Assembly: GCA_964492065.1 (NCBI GenBank)
Contig: CAZBHH010000024.1
Location: 1 to 39,750 of the forward strand
Direction of reading: 5' to 3'
Source: JADKAC01 sp964492065
GTDB taxonomy: Bacteria; Bacteroidota; Bacteroidia; Chitinophagales; BACL12
Length of the DNA: 39,750 nucleotides
This document shows positions 26,817 through 35,665 of this stretch, piece by piece. The notes below the pieces were generated by a model. It made no database searches. It was not told the DNA's origin and saw only the letters and a list, made by a program, of their open reading frames with translations. Each line of letters starts with the position of its first letter. Within the stretch, counting starts at the first letter, position 1. Made by a program: the position numbers and the translations under genes.

Positions 26817-27914
26817 CTATAGCGATCGTGATTTTTTCAACCACAACAGCAGCCGGATTAATACATAATAGACCGGAATAGCGATGGGCAATACCAGCAA
26901 AACCATAAAGGTATAACCGTGATAGTCAGAAGCGTGGGGGCCTATTGCCTCGTCGATCCAGCCGAATGAGAACAAATAAAACAACAGGGTGATTACCGGG
27001 ACAAACACGCAGCCGATAGTGATAAACCACATACCGCTTTTTGCCGGATGATTTTTGCGGAATTTCGAAATAAGTGCAATATGCAGGAACAGCAGCACGA
27101 GAAAAGCGATTATCGTCAATCCACCCGGTTTAATTGTCAAAAGCAATTTTGCCAATCCGGTTACCTGCGGGGTATAGCTCAGGACAATTGCATCCGATGG
27201 CAGTGAATCAAAATGCCAGGATTGTACATTGCCGCCCGGTTTTGTTGTCCCTCCGCTTAAATTGCTCGTGTACACAATACTGTTATTTTCCAATTGTACA
27301 TCAATATCCAGGCCGCCGAACGACTTCCAGTATTTGGCTGGAGATAGCGCATACCGGAAACTGTAGTTTTTAATCCAGTTGCTGCGGTTAATCCAGGCAT
27401 TTGCGGTGTATTGCACTCTTATCTGATGTGTGCCGGTGGCTAAGTCAGCAACAAAATATTTTAAATCTTTTACTTCTACCTGTGCACTGTTATCATCTCC
27501 GAACGACAGTGTGAATGGGTTGTTTGTGTTTGAGGCCGTTGATTCCGGAAAGTGAAAACCCCGCCACAGCGAGTCGTTCAGCGACATGTGTTCCGGGTCG
27601 GCCTGTTGCCATTGTACCGGTTTGTCATCTACCCATATTCTGAAATCGCCCGCATAGTCCATAGCGTAAAATACCAGTGGAATGCGGTTACCCGCAACAT
27701 CGCTTTGTACTGTGTAAGTGATGGTGTAGCTGGCCGCGGTGAAGCCGGCATTTACAGCGATGAGAATATGTTCATGTACCAGGTCGATATCGCTGCTGCT
27801 GTAGGCGGATGCGCTTTGGGTTCCACTCTGCCAGGGGCTGGCCATATTTGCATCTGCACTGTGTATTACAAATGCAAGTGCCACACATAAAAAAAATCTG
27901 ATTTTAATAGCCAT
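26817..27914 (-). CDS. Exported membrane protein of unknown function
   Basis: This 365-aa protein has a signal peptide (about 1-22), a large extracytoplasmic beta-rich part (about 25-255), and three or four C-terminal membrane helices (about 260-285, 295-320 and 335-360), ending with a basic tail (KKSRSL). The soluble part has WRGFHFPES and a repeated aromatic pattern, but I recognise no domain. It lies 30 nt before the oligopeptidase B gene on the same strand in the order oligopeptidase then this gene, so co-transcription is likely. It could be a stress or sensing membrane protein; this is a guess. Confidence 0.7.
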   Translation of the reverse strand: MAIKIRFFLCVALAFVIHSADANMASPWQSGTQSASAYSSSDIDLVHEHILIAVNAGFTAASYTITYTVQSDVAGNRIPLVFYAMDYAGDFRIWVDDKPVQWQQADPEHMSLNDSLWRGFHFPESTASNTNNPFTLSFGDDNSAQVEVKDLKYFVADLATGTHQIRVQYTANAWINRSNWIKNYSFRYALSPAKYWKSFGGLDIDVQLENNSIVYTSNLSGGTTKPGGNVQSWHFDSLPSDAIVLSYTPQVTGLAKLLLTIKPGGLTIIAFLVLLFLHIALISKFRKNHPAKSGMWFITIGCVFVPVITLLFYLFSFGWIDEAIGPHASDYHGYTFMVLLVLPIAIPVYYVLIRLLLWLKKSRSL

Positions 27915-27943
27915 CCAAATTATTTATCGGAATTTTTACGCCG

Positions 27944-30001
27944 TTATTTTGCCGATGTCCAAATATCGACAATAAAGGCATACATAAATGCAATTTCATG
28001 TAGGCTTTCGTAACGCCCGTATTTTCCGCCGTGGCCGGCACGCATATTTGTTCGCAGCAGCAATCGGTTGTCATCGGTTTTGGTATGTCGCAGTTTGGCT
28101 ACCCACTTAGCCGGCTCCCAGTATTGCACCTGGCTGTCTTCCAGGCCTGTTGTTACAAGCATGGCGGGATATTCCTTTGCTTCCACATTGTCGTAAGGTG
28201 AATAGGACTTCATATAATCGTATTGCTCCCGTATTTTCGGATTTCCCCATTCCAGCCATTCGAAAGTGGTGAGCGGAATTGTCTCGTCTTCCATAGTGTT
28301 CAATACATCTACGAAGGGCACATCGGCGATGATTCCGCGGTATAAATCGGGGCGCATATTTGCGATGGCGCCCATGAGCAATCCACCGGCGCTTGCCCCA
28401 TTGGCAAATAACCCGTTTGGTGCGGTATATGCATTTTCAATTAACCACTGACTGCAATCTATAAAATCGAAAAACGTATTTTTTTTACACAGCATTTTAC
28501 CGTCTTCATACCATTGCCCGCCCATATCCTGGCCGCCGCGAATATGTGTATTTGCATACATAAACCCGCGGTCGAGCAAACTGAAAATATTGGAATCGAA
28601 ATAGTCCTCGTTATTGGTGCCATAAGCGCCGTAACCGTAAATGAGGCAGGGCATACTGCCGTCTCTTTTAAATAAATCTTTCCGGTAGGCTATTGTCATC
28701 GGTACCATCTTGCCGTCACGTGCTTCAACGGCTATGCGTTCCGATGCGTACTTCGATTTGGTGTAGGTCGGCACTTCCTTTATCTTTCTCAGCGTGGTTT
28801 CTCCCGTTTTAACATGATAGTCATACACCGAAAAGGGAGAAATCAGCGATGCGTAATTATACCTGAAAAAGTCAACATCATATTCTTCGTTTGCGCCGGT
28901 AGTAGCGTAATAACCGGGTTCATCAAACAGTATCACTTGCGAATTGTCGGGTTGAATAATCCGCAGTCGGGTTAATCCGTTTTCTGATTCTTCGGCCACC
29001 ATAAAATCTTTAAAGAACAACACTTCGTTTAAAAACACGTCGCTACTGCCCGGAATCACGTCTGTCCAATGCTCTTTTTCAGTATGATGTAATGGAGTTT
29101 TACAGAGGCGATAATTAATGGCTTTGTAATTTGTATGAATCATCAAAAAGTTGCCTTCCACGTGGTCGGCGGTATAAATCATATACGGCTCCAAAGGCTG
29201 TATCAATTCAAAACTGCCGGGTGTTGCTGCGGAGGTGTAGCGCAAGGCATTGGCATCCGTTCTACTCGATTCCAGGAATATATACAATTCGCTTCGGGAC
29301 AGGTAGATGCCGCAATCCAGAGTTTCGTCGGGTTCTTCGTATAACAGTGTATCTTCAGTGGATTCGGTGCCCATTACGTGCATTTTAACCTGGTAGATGC
29401 GCAGTGTTTCCGGATCGGGTACGGTGTATAACAATGCCTTATTATCCAATGTCCAAACAACATTATTTCTGCTTGTGGGAATTTCTTCTTTCAGCCATTC
29501 ACCGGTAAGCAGGTCTTTAAACCTGATGGTAAAAAAATTGCGCCCCTGCGTATCGATCGGCACTGCCGCAATCGTATTATCGTGATTGCATTTCACCCAA
29601 AAGTGTAAAAAGGGATTTCCAATGGCGAGTGTATTGCCGTCGACAATGATTTCTTCACCGGCATTTAAGGAACCTCTCTTTCTGCAATAGATGGGATGTT
29701 CAGCGCCTGCCGCATAGCGAGTATAGAAGTAATACCCGCCTTTCTTGTAGGGATAGGTGGTTTCGTCCTCCTTCAAACGGCGCTTCATTTCGTCGAATAG
29801 TTTCTGTTGCAGCGTTTCGGTATGCTGCATACAATGTTGTGTGTATGCGTTTTCAGCTTCGAGATATGCCACTGTCTCGGGATTATCCCGAAACCGCATC
29901 CAGTAATAGTAGTCCGTACGAGTGTCGCCGTGTGCGGTCTGTATGGTATGCGGTATGCGCCTTGCCACCGGTGGGCGTTTGTAGTCGTTTTGAGAATGCA
30001 T
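27944..30001 (-). CDS. ptrB: Oligopeptidase B-like S9 peptidase
   Basis: This is a serine peptidase that trims short peptides, usually after Lys or Arg. The 685-aa protein has a seven-bladed propeller (about 75-410) and an alpha/beta-hydrolase part. The triad is Ser537 in GASAGG, Asp622 in GLEDSQV and His657 in RAGHGGKYGR. The RGGQDMGGQWYEDGK and ECTPLTTFEWLEWGNP-like blocks (here DETIPLTTFEWLEWGNP) are hallmarks of oligopeptidase B. There is no signal peptide, so it is cytoplasmic. It is about 30 nt upstream of an exported membrane protein gene. Confidence 0.93.
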   Translation of the reverse strand: MHSQNDYKRPPVARRIPHTIQTAHGDTRTDYYYWMRFRDNPETVAYLEAENAYTQHCMQHTETLQQKLFDEMKRRLKEDETTYPYKKGGYYFYTRYAAGAEHPIYCRKRGSLNAGEEIIVDGNTLAIGNPFLHFWVKCNHDNTIAAVPIDTQGRNFFTIRFKDLLTGEWLKEEIPTSRNNVVWTLDNKALLYTVPDPETLRIYQVKMHVMGTESTEDTLLYEEPDETLDCGIYLSRSELYIFLESSRTDANALRYTSAATPGSFELIQPLEPYMIYTADHVEGNFLMIHTNYKAINYRLCKTPLHHTEKEHWTDVIPGSSDVFLNEVLFFKDFMVAEESENGLTRLRIIQPDNSQVILFDEPGYYATTGANEEYDVDFFRYNYASLISPFSVYDYHVKTGETTLRKIKEVPTYTKSKYASERIAVEARDGKMVPMTIAYRKDLFKRDGSMPCLIYGYGAYGTNNEDYFDSNIFSLLDRGFMYANTHIRGGQDMGGQWYEDGKMLCKKNTFFDFIDCSQWLIENAYTAPNGLFANGASAGGLLMGAIANMRPDLYRGIIADVPFVDVLNTMEDETIPLTTFEWLEWGNPKIREQYDYMKSYSPYDNVEAKEYPAMLVTTGLEDSQVQYWEPAKWVAKLRHTKTDDNRLLLRTNMRAGHGGKYGRYESLHEIAFMYAFIVDIWTSAK

Positions 30002-30146
30002 ATTGAATTGTACTGTGCATGCAAAGCTGCTAAGAAATTATTGAAATGAGTGGAAATGCGAAGTCTGTTACGCATTACATGCATTCTGCATGTTTGTTAA
30101 AGTGTTATCGGCTTTTGAATTACAGGTGAATACCCGTAAAAAGCGA

Positions 30147-30875
30147 TTAAAAAGCAAATCCGATGCGCAGGTTTAATTTGTTGATTTTGTAATCGTACAC
30201 ATCTTTATGTTCATTTGGATAATCTACAGTTTTAGAATAGTTGTAATATTTATACCCCAAACTGGTGAAGAAGCTGATTGAATTTGCCCTGGAACGGATC
30301 AGCATTCCGACGCCCCATCCCGCTGTCCACCCGTTGGAATAGGTCAAATTTTCATCTTGCCAATATAACGGCATGTTTAAACCGCAATTTGCATACGTAA
30401 AGGGCGTTGTCTTATACTTGGTAAAAATATATCGGATATCGGCTGCTACCTGTAATACATTGATTCCGACGTATTCCGTCGAAACGGCCACTCCACTGAG
30501 AAGCCCCCATTTCCAGCGATAGCCATTTACAATTTCGAATGAGGGATTTATCAGAAATATGTCATTATCCTCGCCAAACAAAGCGCCCAGGCTCGTAAAG
30601 TTGTAATAGGGCGAAGTAACGACGATAAACCCTTCGGGGTGCACCGGTTCACGTGTCATCGAATCAATGGATGCAGAAGGAATGACGATCACGCTGCCGC
30701 CGGCAATCTGCATTTTTACAGTGCCGGTTTGTATCGTGTCGCTCTCTATCACATCGCCACGCCATATACCGCCGTCGTGCATATAGATGACATCTTGTAG
30801 GTTCTGATTCTGCCCGTAGGTGAGCATGGGGAGACAACAGGTAAGCCCCAATAGATATAAGCAGGTTCTAATCAT
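30147..30875 (-). CDS. Outer-membrane beta-barrel-like protein, unknown function
   Basis: This 242-aa protein has a signal peptide (about 1-21, ending MLTYGQ). The first part (about 25-75; VIYMHDGGIWRGDVIESDT) is a small beta module often seen before barrels. The rest is amphipathic strands ending LNLRIGFAF with a terminal Phe, as in outer-membrane barrels. It belongs with the many small porin- or PorT-like proteins of this phylum. Alone, divergent from the LVIVD lipoprotein gene. Confidence 0.72.
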   Translation of the reverse strand: MIRTCLYLLGLTCCLPMLTYGQNQNLQDVIYMHDGGIWRGDVIESDTIQTGTVKMQIAGGSVIVIPSASIDSMTREPVHPEGFIVVTSPYYNFTSLGALFGEDNDIFLINPSFEIVNGYRWKWGLLSGVAVSTEYVGINVLQVAADIRYIFTKYKTTPFTYANCGLNMPLYWQDENLTYSNGWTAGWGVGMLIRSRANSISFFTSLGYKYYNYSKTVDYPNEHKDVYDYKINKLNLRIGFAF

Positions 30876-30967
30876 AGGGTTGTAAGAAACCGAAAATTAC
30901 AAAAATTTTTGAAAAAAAATTATTAATTGTGCATTTATTACGGTAAATTTATCAGAAAATATAAACT

Positions 30968-32230
30968 ATGAAGACCAGGTTCCTGCAATCCGCCTTCCTG
31001 CTCCTGTTGGTAGGAATTATCTGGACGCATTTTTCTTCTTGTCTTAAATCCACCTGCGAACAGACTGTTTATCGCAAAACATTCGTACCCGTATATATGA
31101 CGCTGGCGGAATTGCAGGCATCGATAAAGTCGCTGCCGCCGGCGCCGATGGAGCAAACGGGAAAAATATACTACAAGCATCCCTACCTGTTTGTAAATGA
31201 GATTAACAAAGGCATTCACGTCATTGACAATACAAATCCGGCTTCCCCGCAGCGCATCGGGTTTATCAATATTCCCGGAAATCTCGACATGGCCATTAAA
31301 GGGGAAACGCTCTATGCCGATTGTTTCAATGATTTAATTGCAATTGATATCAGCAATATCAATGATATCCGGGAAGTATATCGCATTTCAAATATGTTTC
31401 CGCCCCGCTGTTATGAAACGAATACTTACGATCCTGCCAAGGGCTATGTGGTGGATTGGGTGGAAGTGGATACTGCAATTAAGTACAACTGCAATGAATA
31501 TTCAGAAATAGAGTTTATGACTTATGGCACACAGTTCGACGGCGGCACAGGCGAATTTATTTCCGGTATAAATGCACCGGGCACGGGCATAGCCGGATCT
31601 ACCACCCGGTTTGCGCTTGACGATGATTATTTGTATTGCCTGAATGACGATAGCCTGGGAATAGTGAATGTGAGTGTCCCTCAAACCCCGGTTCAGGGAT
31701 TCGCCAGGTTCATAGACAAGGATATTCAAACTATTTTCACCTATGCGCAATATTTGTTTATCGGGGCGAGTAATGGCGTATTTATTTACGATAATACTTC
31801 TCCGGACAACCCCGTGTTCGTATCGGAATTTACGCATGCGAGGGTGTGCGATCCGGTGGTTGTTTCCGATGATATCGCCTATTCCACCCTGCGGGGAGGC
31901 AGTGATTGCTCCGGTTATGAAAATCAATTGGATATTATCGATGTGTCGCAAGTAGAAAACCCACGACTCATTAAATCCTATACATTGACCTCTCCCTGGG
32001 GTTTGGGTATTGATGGCGACTATCTATTCATTTGCGACGGCCCGGAGGGGGTGAAAATGTACGATGCCAGCGATGCGCAAAACCTCGTGCTGCTGCAAAC
32101 CGTTGCCTTAGAAGATCCGATTGATGTAATTCCCGTTGACGGCCTGCTGTTTGTCGTGACTAAAGACAACTATTACGAATTCGATTACAGTTCGGGCGCA
32201 TTGCAGCAGTTGAGTACCATCAGGCGTTGA
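30968..32230 (+). CDS. LVIVD-repeat lipoprotein
   Basis: This 420-aa protein has a lipoprotein signal with FSSC (Cys25). The body is made of LVIVD-type beta-propeller repeats: YLFVNEINKGIHVIDNTNPA, LYADCFNDLIAIDISNINDI, LFIGASNGVFIYDNTSPDNP, LFICDGPEGVKMYDASDAQ. Such repeats form propellers on the surface of many Bacteroidota and probably bind partners or glycans; no enzyme function is known. A loop with several Cys (residues about 145-180) may be disulfide-linked. It ends 30 nt before the marC stop on the other strand. Confidence 0.88.
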   Translation: MKTRFLQSAFLLLLVGIIWTHFSSCLKSTCEQTVYRKTFVPVYMTLAELQASIKSLPPAPMEQTGKIYYKHPYLFVNEINKGIHVIDNTNPASPQRIGFINIPGNLDMAIKGETLYADCFNDLIAIDISNINDIREVYRISNMFPPRCYETNTYDPAKGYVVDWVEVDTAIKYNCNEYSEIEFMTYGTQFDGGTGEFISGINAPGTGIAGSTTRFALDDDYLYCLNDDSLGIVNVSVPQTPVQGFARFIDKDIQTIFTYAQYLFIGASNGVFIYDNTSPDNPVFVSEFTHARVCDPVVVSDDIAYSTLRGGSDCSGYENQLDIIDVSQVENPRLIKSYTLTSPWGLGIDGDYLFICDGPEGVKMYDASDAQNLVLLQTVALEDPIDVIPVDGLLFVVTKDNYYEFDYSSGALQQLSTIRR

Positions 32231-32259
32231 GCAACGGACGTGTTGCCGGTCGTTTAAAA

Positions 32260-32832
32260 TCAGACGTGCAGGTTTGTCCTGAAAATTTTTACCGCTATTG
32301 CAATCAGGATAACGCCAAAGAATTTTTTTATCACCTCCAGCCCGGCCGGCCCTATTTTTTTCTCGATCCAGTCGGTGCTGCGCAATACGATATAAATCAA
32401 AACGAGATTTATCGCAACGCCGATCAGGATATTATACACGGAGTAAATGGCACGCAGTGAGATCAAACTCGTCAGCGTGCCCGAACCGGCGAGTAGCGGA
32501 AAACCGATAGGGACGAGGCTGCCTGCCTTCTGCGCTTCCGGACTGGTCTTAAACAGGTTAATTCCCAAAATCATTTCGATGCCGATTATAAAGATGACTA
32601 TGGATCCCGCCACAGCAAAGGATTCCACGTCCACACCTATCAGGTTCAGAAATGAATTGCCCGCCAGCAGAAAAGCGATCATTAAAAAGCCGGTAAACAA
32701 GGTGGTGGACAGTGGCTTAAACTTGTTGATTTTCGATTTTATACTGATAATTGCCGGCAAACTGCCAACTACATCGATAATTGCAAATAAGGTAAACGTA
32801 ATGGTAATGATGTCATTGATGGATAGGTTCAA
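32260..32832 (-). CDS. MarC-family membrane protein
   Basis: This 190-aa protein has six predicted membrane helices and the family pattern FTLFAIIDVVGSLPAIISIK near the start, GIEMILGINLF in the middle and PLLAGSGTLTSLISLR in the second half. MarC proteins were once thought to be antibiotic-resistance factors, but their role is not settled. Some members may export amino acids. It starts just downstream of the broken CBM48-like gene on the same strand. Confidence 0.92.
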   Translation of the reverse strand: MNLSINDIITITFTLFAIIDVVGSLPAIISIKSKINKFKPLSTTLFTGFLMIAFLLAGNSFLNLIGVDVESFAVAGSIVIFIIGIEMILGINLFKTSPEAQKAGSLVPIGFPLLAGSGTLTSLISLRAIYSVYNILIGVAINLVLIYIVLRSTDWIEKKIGPAGLEVIKKFFGVILIAIAVKIFRTNLHV

Positions 32833-32843
32833 GGCGTATATTT

Positions 32844-33311
32844 TTATTTGGTTAATAATTCGGGTTCAATCCACAATAGGGAATTGCCCGTGCCGTACTC
32901 ATTATTTTCGTAAAGCGGATTATGCGGATCCAATCTCCGCCGTTCGCCAGACACAAATTTATACAGATATTTTACGTGAGATAAAAATACAGGGCTTCCC
33001 AGCCAGTCGAACGCCGATAAATTTCCGCTGCCGGGCTGGCCTATCAGTTCGTGCTACTTATCAATGGAAATTGAGCTCCAGCCGTCGTACTTAAGTGTTT
33101 GCCCGATGTTTTTAAATTGAAACAGACTGTCGTCGTCCATGTGGAAGTTGGATAACAGGTTTTTGTATGCGTTCTTTCCGGATTTGTCCAAGTGAATTTA
33201 AGTCATTGAATCGGTATGCGTAATGATGTTCGTGTATTGTTGAGCGGCGATTTCTGTCGCCGGAAGAATATTGGCAATGCATGCGATACAATATAAAATA
33301 ATACATCTCAT
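32844..33311 (-). pseudogene. Broken exported protein gene with CBM48-like end
   Basis: One frame from ATG at 33311 runs to TAA at 32844-32846 with two internal stops, TAA at 33198-33200 and TAG at 33054-33056. It starts with a signal-peptide-like segment (MRCIILYCIACIANILPATE). The end reads KYLYKFVSGERRRLDPHNPL then ENNEYGTGNSLLWI, which fits the last strands of a CBM48/AMPK-type glycogen-binding module (YKFVVDG..DP.NP...GNS). In the middle, an adjacent frame reads TGWEALYFYLT, which also suits this fold, so frameshifts are likely too. The start lies 12 nt after the aspartic protease stop, as if they were one operon. The reading through stops is seen directly; the family call is inference. 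Confidence 0.65.
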
Positions 33312-33322
33312 GTTTCGACACC

Positions 33323-34252
33323 TCAGTTAAGGTACATAATACATGTTTTTTGTTTTGCATTCAACACAATTCTGCTTCCCGAAATAATATCATATCCTAA
33401 GATGCCGTCAATATTTATTCCATAGGCGAGTTGTAAATGGCTTAGGTCGGCAATAATGAAAGGCTGATCTTCAAACGTAACGCTGCCGAGTTCAAATGCG
33501 CTGATCTGCCCGTTCAATACCTCCAATTTTGCAGCCGTGGATCCGCTGATCACTTTGCGGGTGGTCAGGCTGAATAATTCCAATACTTTCCCCGGCACAG
33601 CATCGTCAAGTACATTCACCTCGGCACCGGTGTCGAAGACAAATTTTAATTTTCTGCCGTTAATTTTCCCCTCAATCATCCAGACATTATTGACTATTTG
33701 CAGGGGCATTTCGATTTCAGGTATGTCCGCGGTATCCTTTTGTTGCAGCCTGTTCCCCTGCAGGCCGGTCTTGTAAAGTGTGAGCGTATTATTGCGTGTG
33801 TCTAATTCCATTTCCAGGTTGTAAAACAAACCGGTACCCAACAAGCCGGTGACTTTGATGCCCAGGCTGTTTTCCAAATGACCGAGCGCAACAACATCGG
33901 CAGTCATGTTTTCATATATTAACTCGCCAATGGCCAGTGTGTCTGCAAGGAAGCGCATTACCCTGCTTTGACTCTTGCCGATGCCCGATGCAAGTTGACC
34001 GTCACCCATCATCGTGTTGCGGAAATAGGTTTGATTTAAGACCAGGCACGGAGCCCCGGTGTCGAGTAAAAAATTACCTGTAACACTATCGACCCTCGCC
34101 TCTATGAAAAACAAATTGCCGACTCTTTTTAAGGGGATAGTCAATTGCAGCCATTCGCCGCAGGTGTCGCCGTCCAATACGGGATTTAGCCTTGAGCCTG
34201 ATGCCTGTAGTGCGAAAATGACCATACAAGCTATTGCAATTGCTTTTAACAT
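33323..34252 (-). CDS. Two-domain retropepsin-like aspartic protease, exported
   Basis: This 309-aa protein has an N-terminal signal (about 1-19) and two pepsin-like halves, each with a catalytic motif: LLDTGAPCLVL (Asp64) and FVFDTGAEVNVLD (Asp207). The end of each half has the flap and hydrophobic-Gly pattern (GLLGTGLFYNLEMELD and GILGYDIISGSRIVLN). Bacteroidota carry many such secreted or periplasmic enzymes, and their targets are mostly unknown. The protein is complete. The broken CBM48-like gene follows directly. Confidence 0.87.
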   Translation of the reverse strand: MLKAIAIACMVIFALQASGSRLNPVLDGDTCGEWLQLTIPLKRVGNLFFIEARVDSVTGNFLLDTGAPCLVLNQTYFRNTMMGDGQLASGIGKSQSRVMRFLADTLAIGELIYENMTADVVALGHLENSLGIKVTGLLGTGLFYNLEMELDTRNNTLTLYKTGLQGNRLQQKDTADIPEIEMPLQIVNNVWMIEGKINGRKLKFVFDTGAEVNVLDDAVPGKVLELFSLTTRKVISGSTAAKLEVLNGQISAFELGSVTFEDQPFIIADLSHLQLAYGINIDGILGYDIISGSRIVLNAKQKTCIMYLN

Positions 34253-35092
34253 ATCAATACAGCGATGTAAACGGGTGATTCGTTACATGCCTCCGGCAAT
34301 TATCGGGGATAAAGTATCCCGGAATCAGGTCGCTTACCGGTCTTTTTGGCAATTCCATTTCCCGGGTAATGAAAAACCGGGCTTATAATTGGCACATTTT
34401 CCCAAATGGCATTGTGAATGCATTAAAGCCGGGCAATCGCACTTGCGAGACAACAAAAAATAAAAAATTCAATAAAAATTTTCCTTGTCACTCTTTGGGT
34501 AAAAACCTGGTATCGATGTAATTATTGTATGCGAAATCCGCGGATTAGTTACAAAAAGATGCTGAGCAGATTGGCTGGGATTTTAACTAAACAGCAGTTT
34601 CACTGGGGAAAATTCAGTTACATAACAACTGTTGGAAAATTTGAATACAACCGGGCCGGAAAAACCGGAAATCTGCATTTGGCGGGTGACGAGGCCGGAA
34701 ATAAAAGGGTTGCGTGATAGAAAAAATTATTGAAAATGAATATTTAATGACATTCCATTGTGCCTCTTGCGGGCAACGCTGCTGTTAAGATCCGTAACTG
34801 CCACATCAAAAGTGACATAAGTGGTTTTTAAGCCCCGGCTTTTAACGCAATAATTAAAAATTACTTATATTTTAAAGATTATATTAAAACTCGAAAATAC
34901 CTTGCAGAAGGATACTATGGCACTGTATGTTTGCAATGGATTACGGGTTGTTAATGCATTCAATACAATCTCATCCCCGGGATTAACCGCCCGTTTTCCA
35001 AACTGATAATTTTTCTGCAATCCCGGGAATTTCTGATTACCTGAGGAATTGCAGTGAAATTGAAATAAAATTGGCTTAAACCATCAACGATA
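34253..35092. other. Gene-free stretch between aspartic protease and small exported protein
   Basis: I see no convincing gene in these 840 nt. They hold a short hairpin, GGGATA/TATCCC (34306-34320), and a distant 7-bp inverted pair, CTGCAAT/ATTGCAG (about 35016-35054). The only frame of note (34529-34717, 62 aa) has no recognisable features. The stretch is AT-rich with homopolymer runs, and may contain leaders for the divergent flanking genes. Confidence 0.5.
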
Positions 35093-35467
35093 ATGAATCA
35101 CACATTTTCTAAAAACAAAAGACTTATCGCTTACGGGATTGTATTTGCAATAAGTCTCACCGCTTTTAAGTTTATCAGCGGCAACAGTATTAACACCAAC
35201 AGCCGGAATACGCAGTCGGCGGGCCTAAATCCACGTGTGGATTATACCCTTCAGGAGCCTTGTGTTGCAGATGAGTTCAGGAACCACTTGCCCGAAAACG
35301 CCTCGTATGAACCCATTAAATGGAGCAAAGCCACTGCCTATACTTTGAGGGGCGCCGATTCGGTTATCGTTCACGGATACCGGCTTGTGGATGAAAACGG
35401 CACTTCTACCATCTTTACGAAATTGATTTATTTTGATGAGAACTGCGACGTGGTTTTTATTGAGTGA
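35093..35467 (+). CDS. Small exported or membrane-anchored protein, unknown
   Basis: This 124-aa protein has a basic start and one hydrophobic segment (about 12-28, LIAYGIVFAISLTAFKFISG), then a polar domain with two Cys (EPCVADEF and ENCDVVFIE) that could form a disulfide. No family is recognised. A good hairpin terminator follows 44 nt after the stop, and the ATG has no strong Shine-Dalgarno, which is normal here. The terminator and clear signal segment make it a likely real gene. Confidence 0.6.
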   Translation: MNHTFSKNKRLIAYGIVFAISLTAFKFISGNSINTNSRNTQSAGLNPRVDYTLQEPCVADEFRNHLPENASYEPIKWSKATAYTLRGADSVIVHGYRLVDENGTSTIFTKLIYFDENCDVVFIE

Positions 35468-35510
35468 ACGCATATAAAACAAACGTACTTTGCGGGAAAT
35501 ACCCGGTAAA

Positions 35511-35537
35511 AAGAGGAAGTTGCTTCCTCTTTTTTTT
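35511..35537 (+). terminator. Rho-independent terminator
   Basis: AAGAGGAAG (35511-35519) pairs with CTTCCTCTT (35523-35531) around a 3-nt loop, followed by T's to 35537. It ends the small exported protein gene. Confidence 0.9.
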
Positions 35538-35665
35538 GTCCCTATTGCATGGAGAACTTTCGCTCCTACGGTAAATGACTTCCAATCACAGAAAAATTTA
35601 AAAAAAAATGCAGTCTTATTGGATTTTGCCAAAGCATTATTTACTTTTAGTTAAAATTTGTTAAT

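Noticed and set aside
34529..34717. 62-codon frame on the + strand
   Set aside because: No signal, motif or spacing evidence; composition like its non-coding surroundings.
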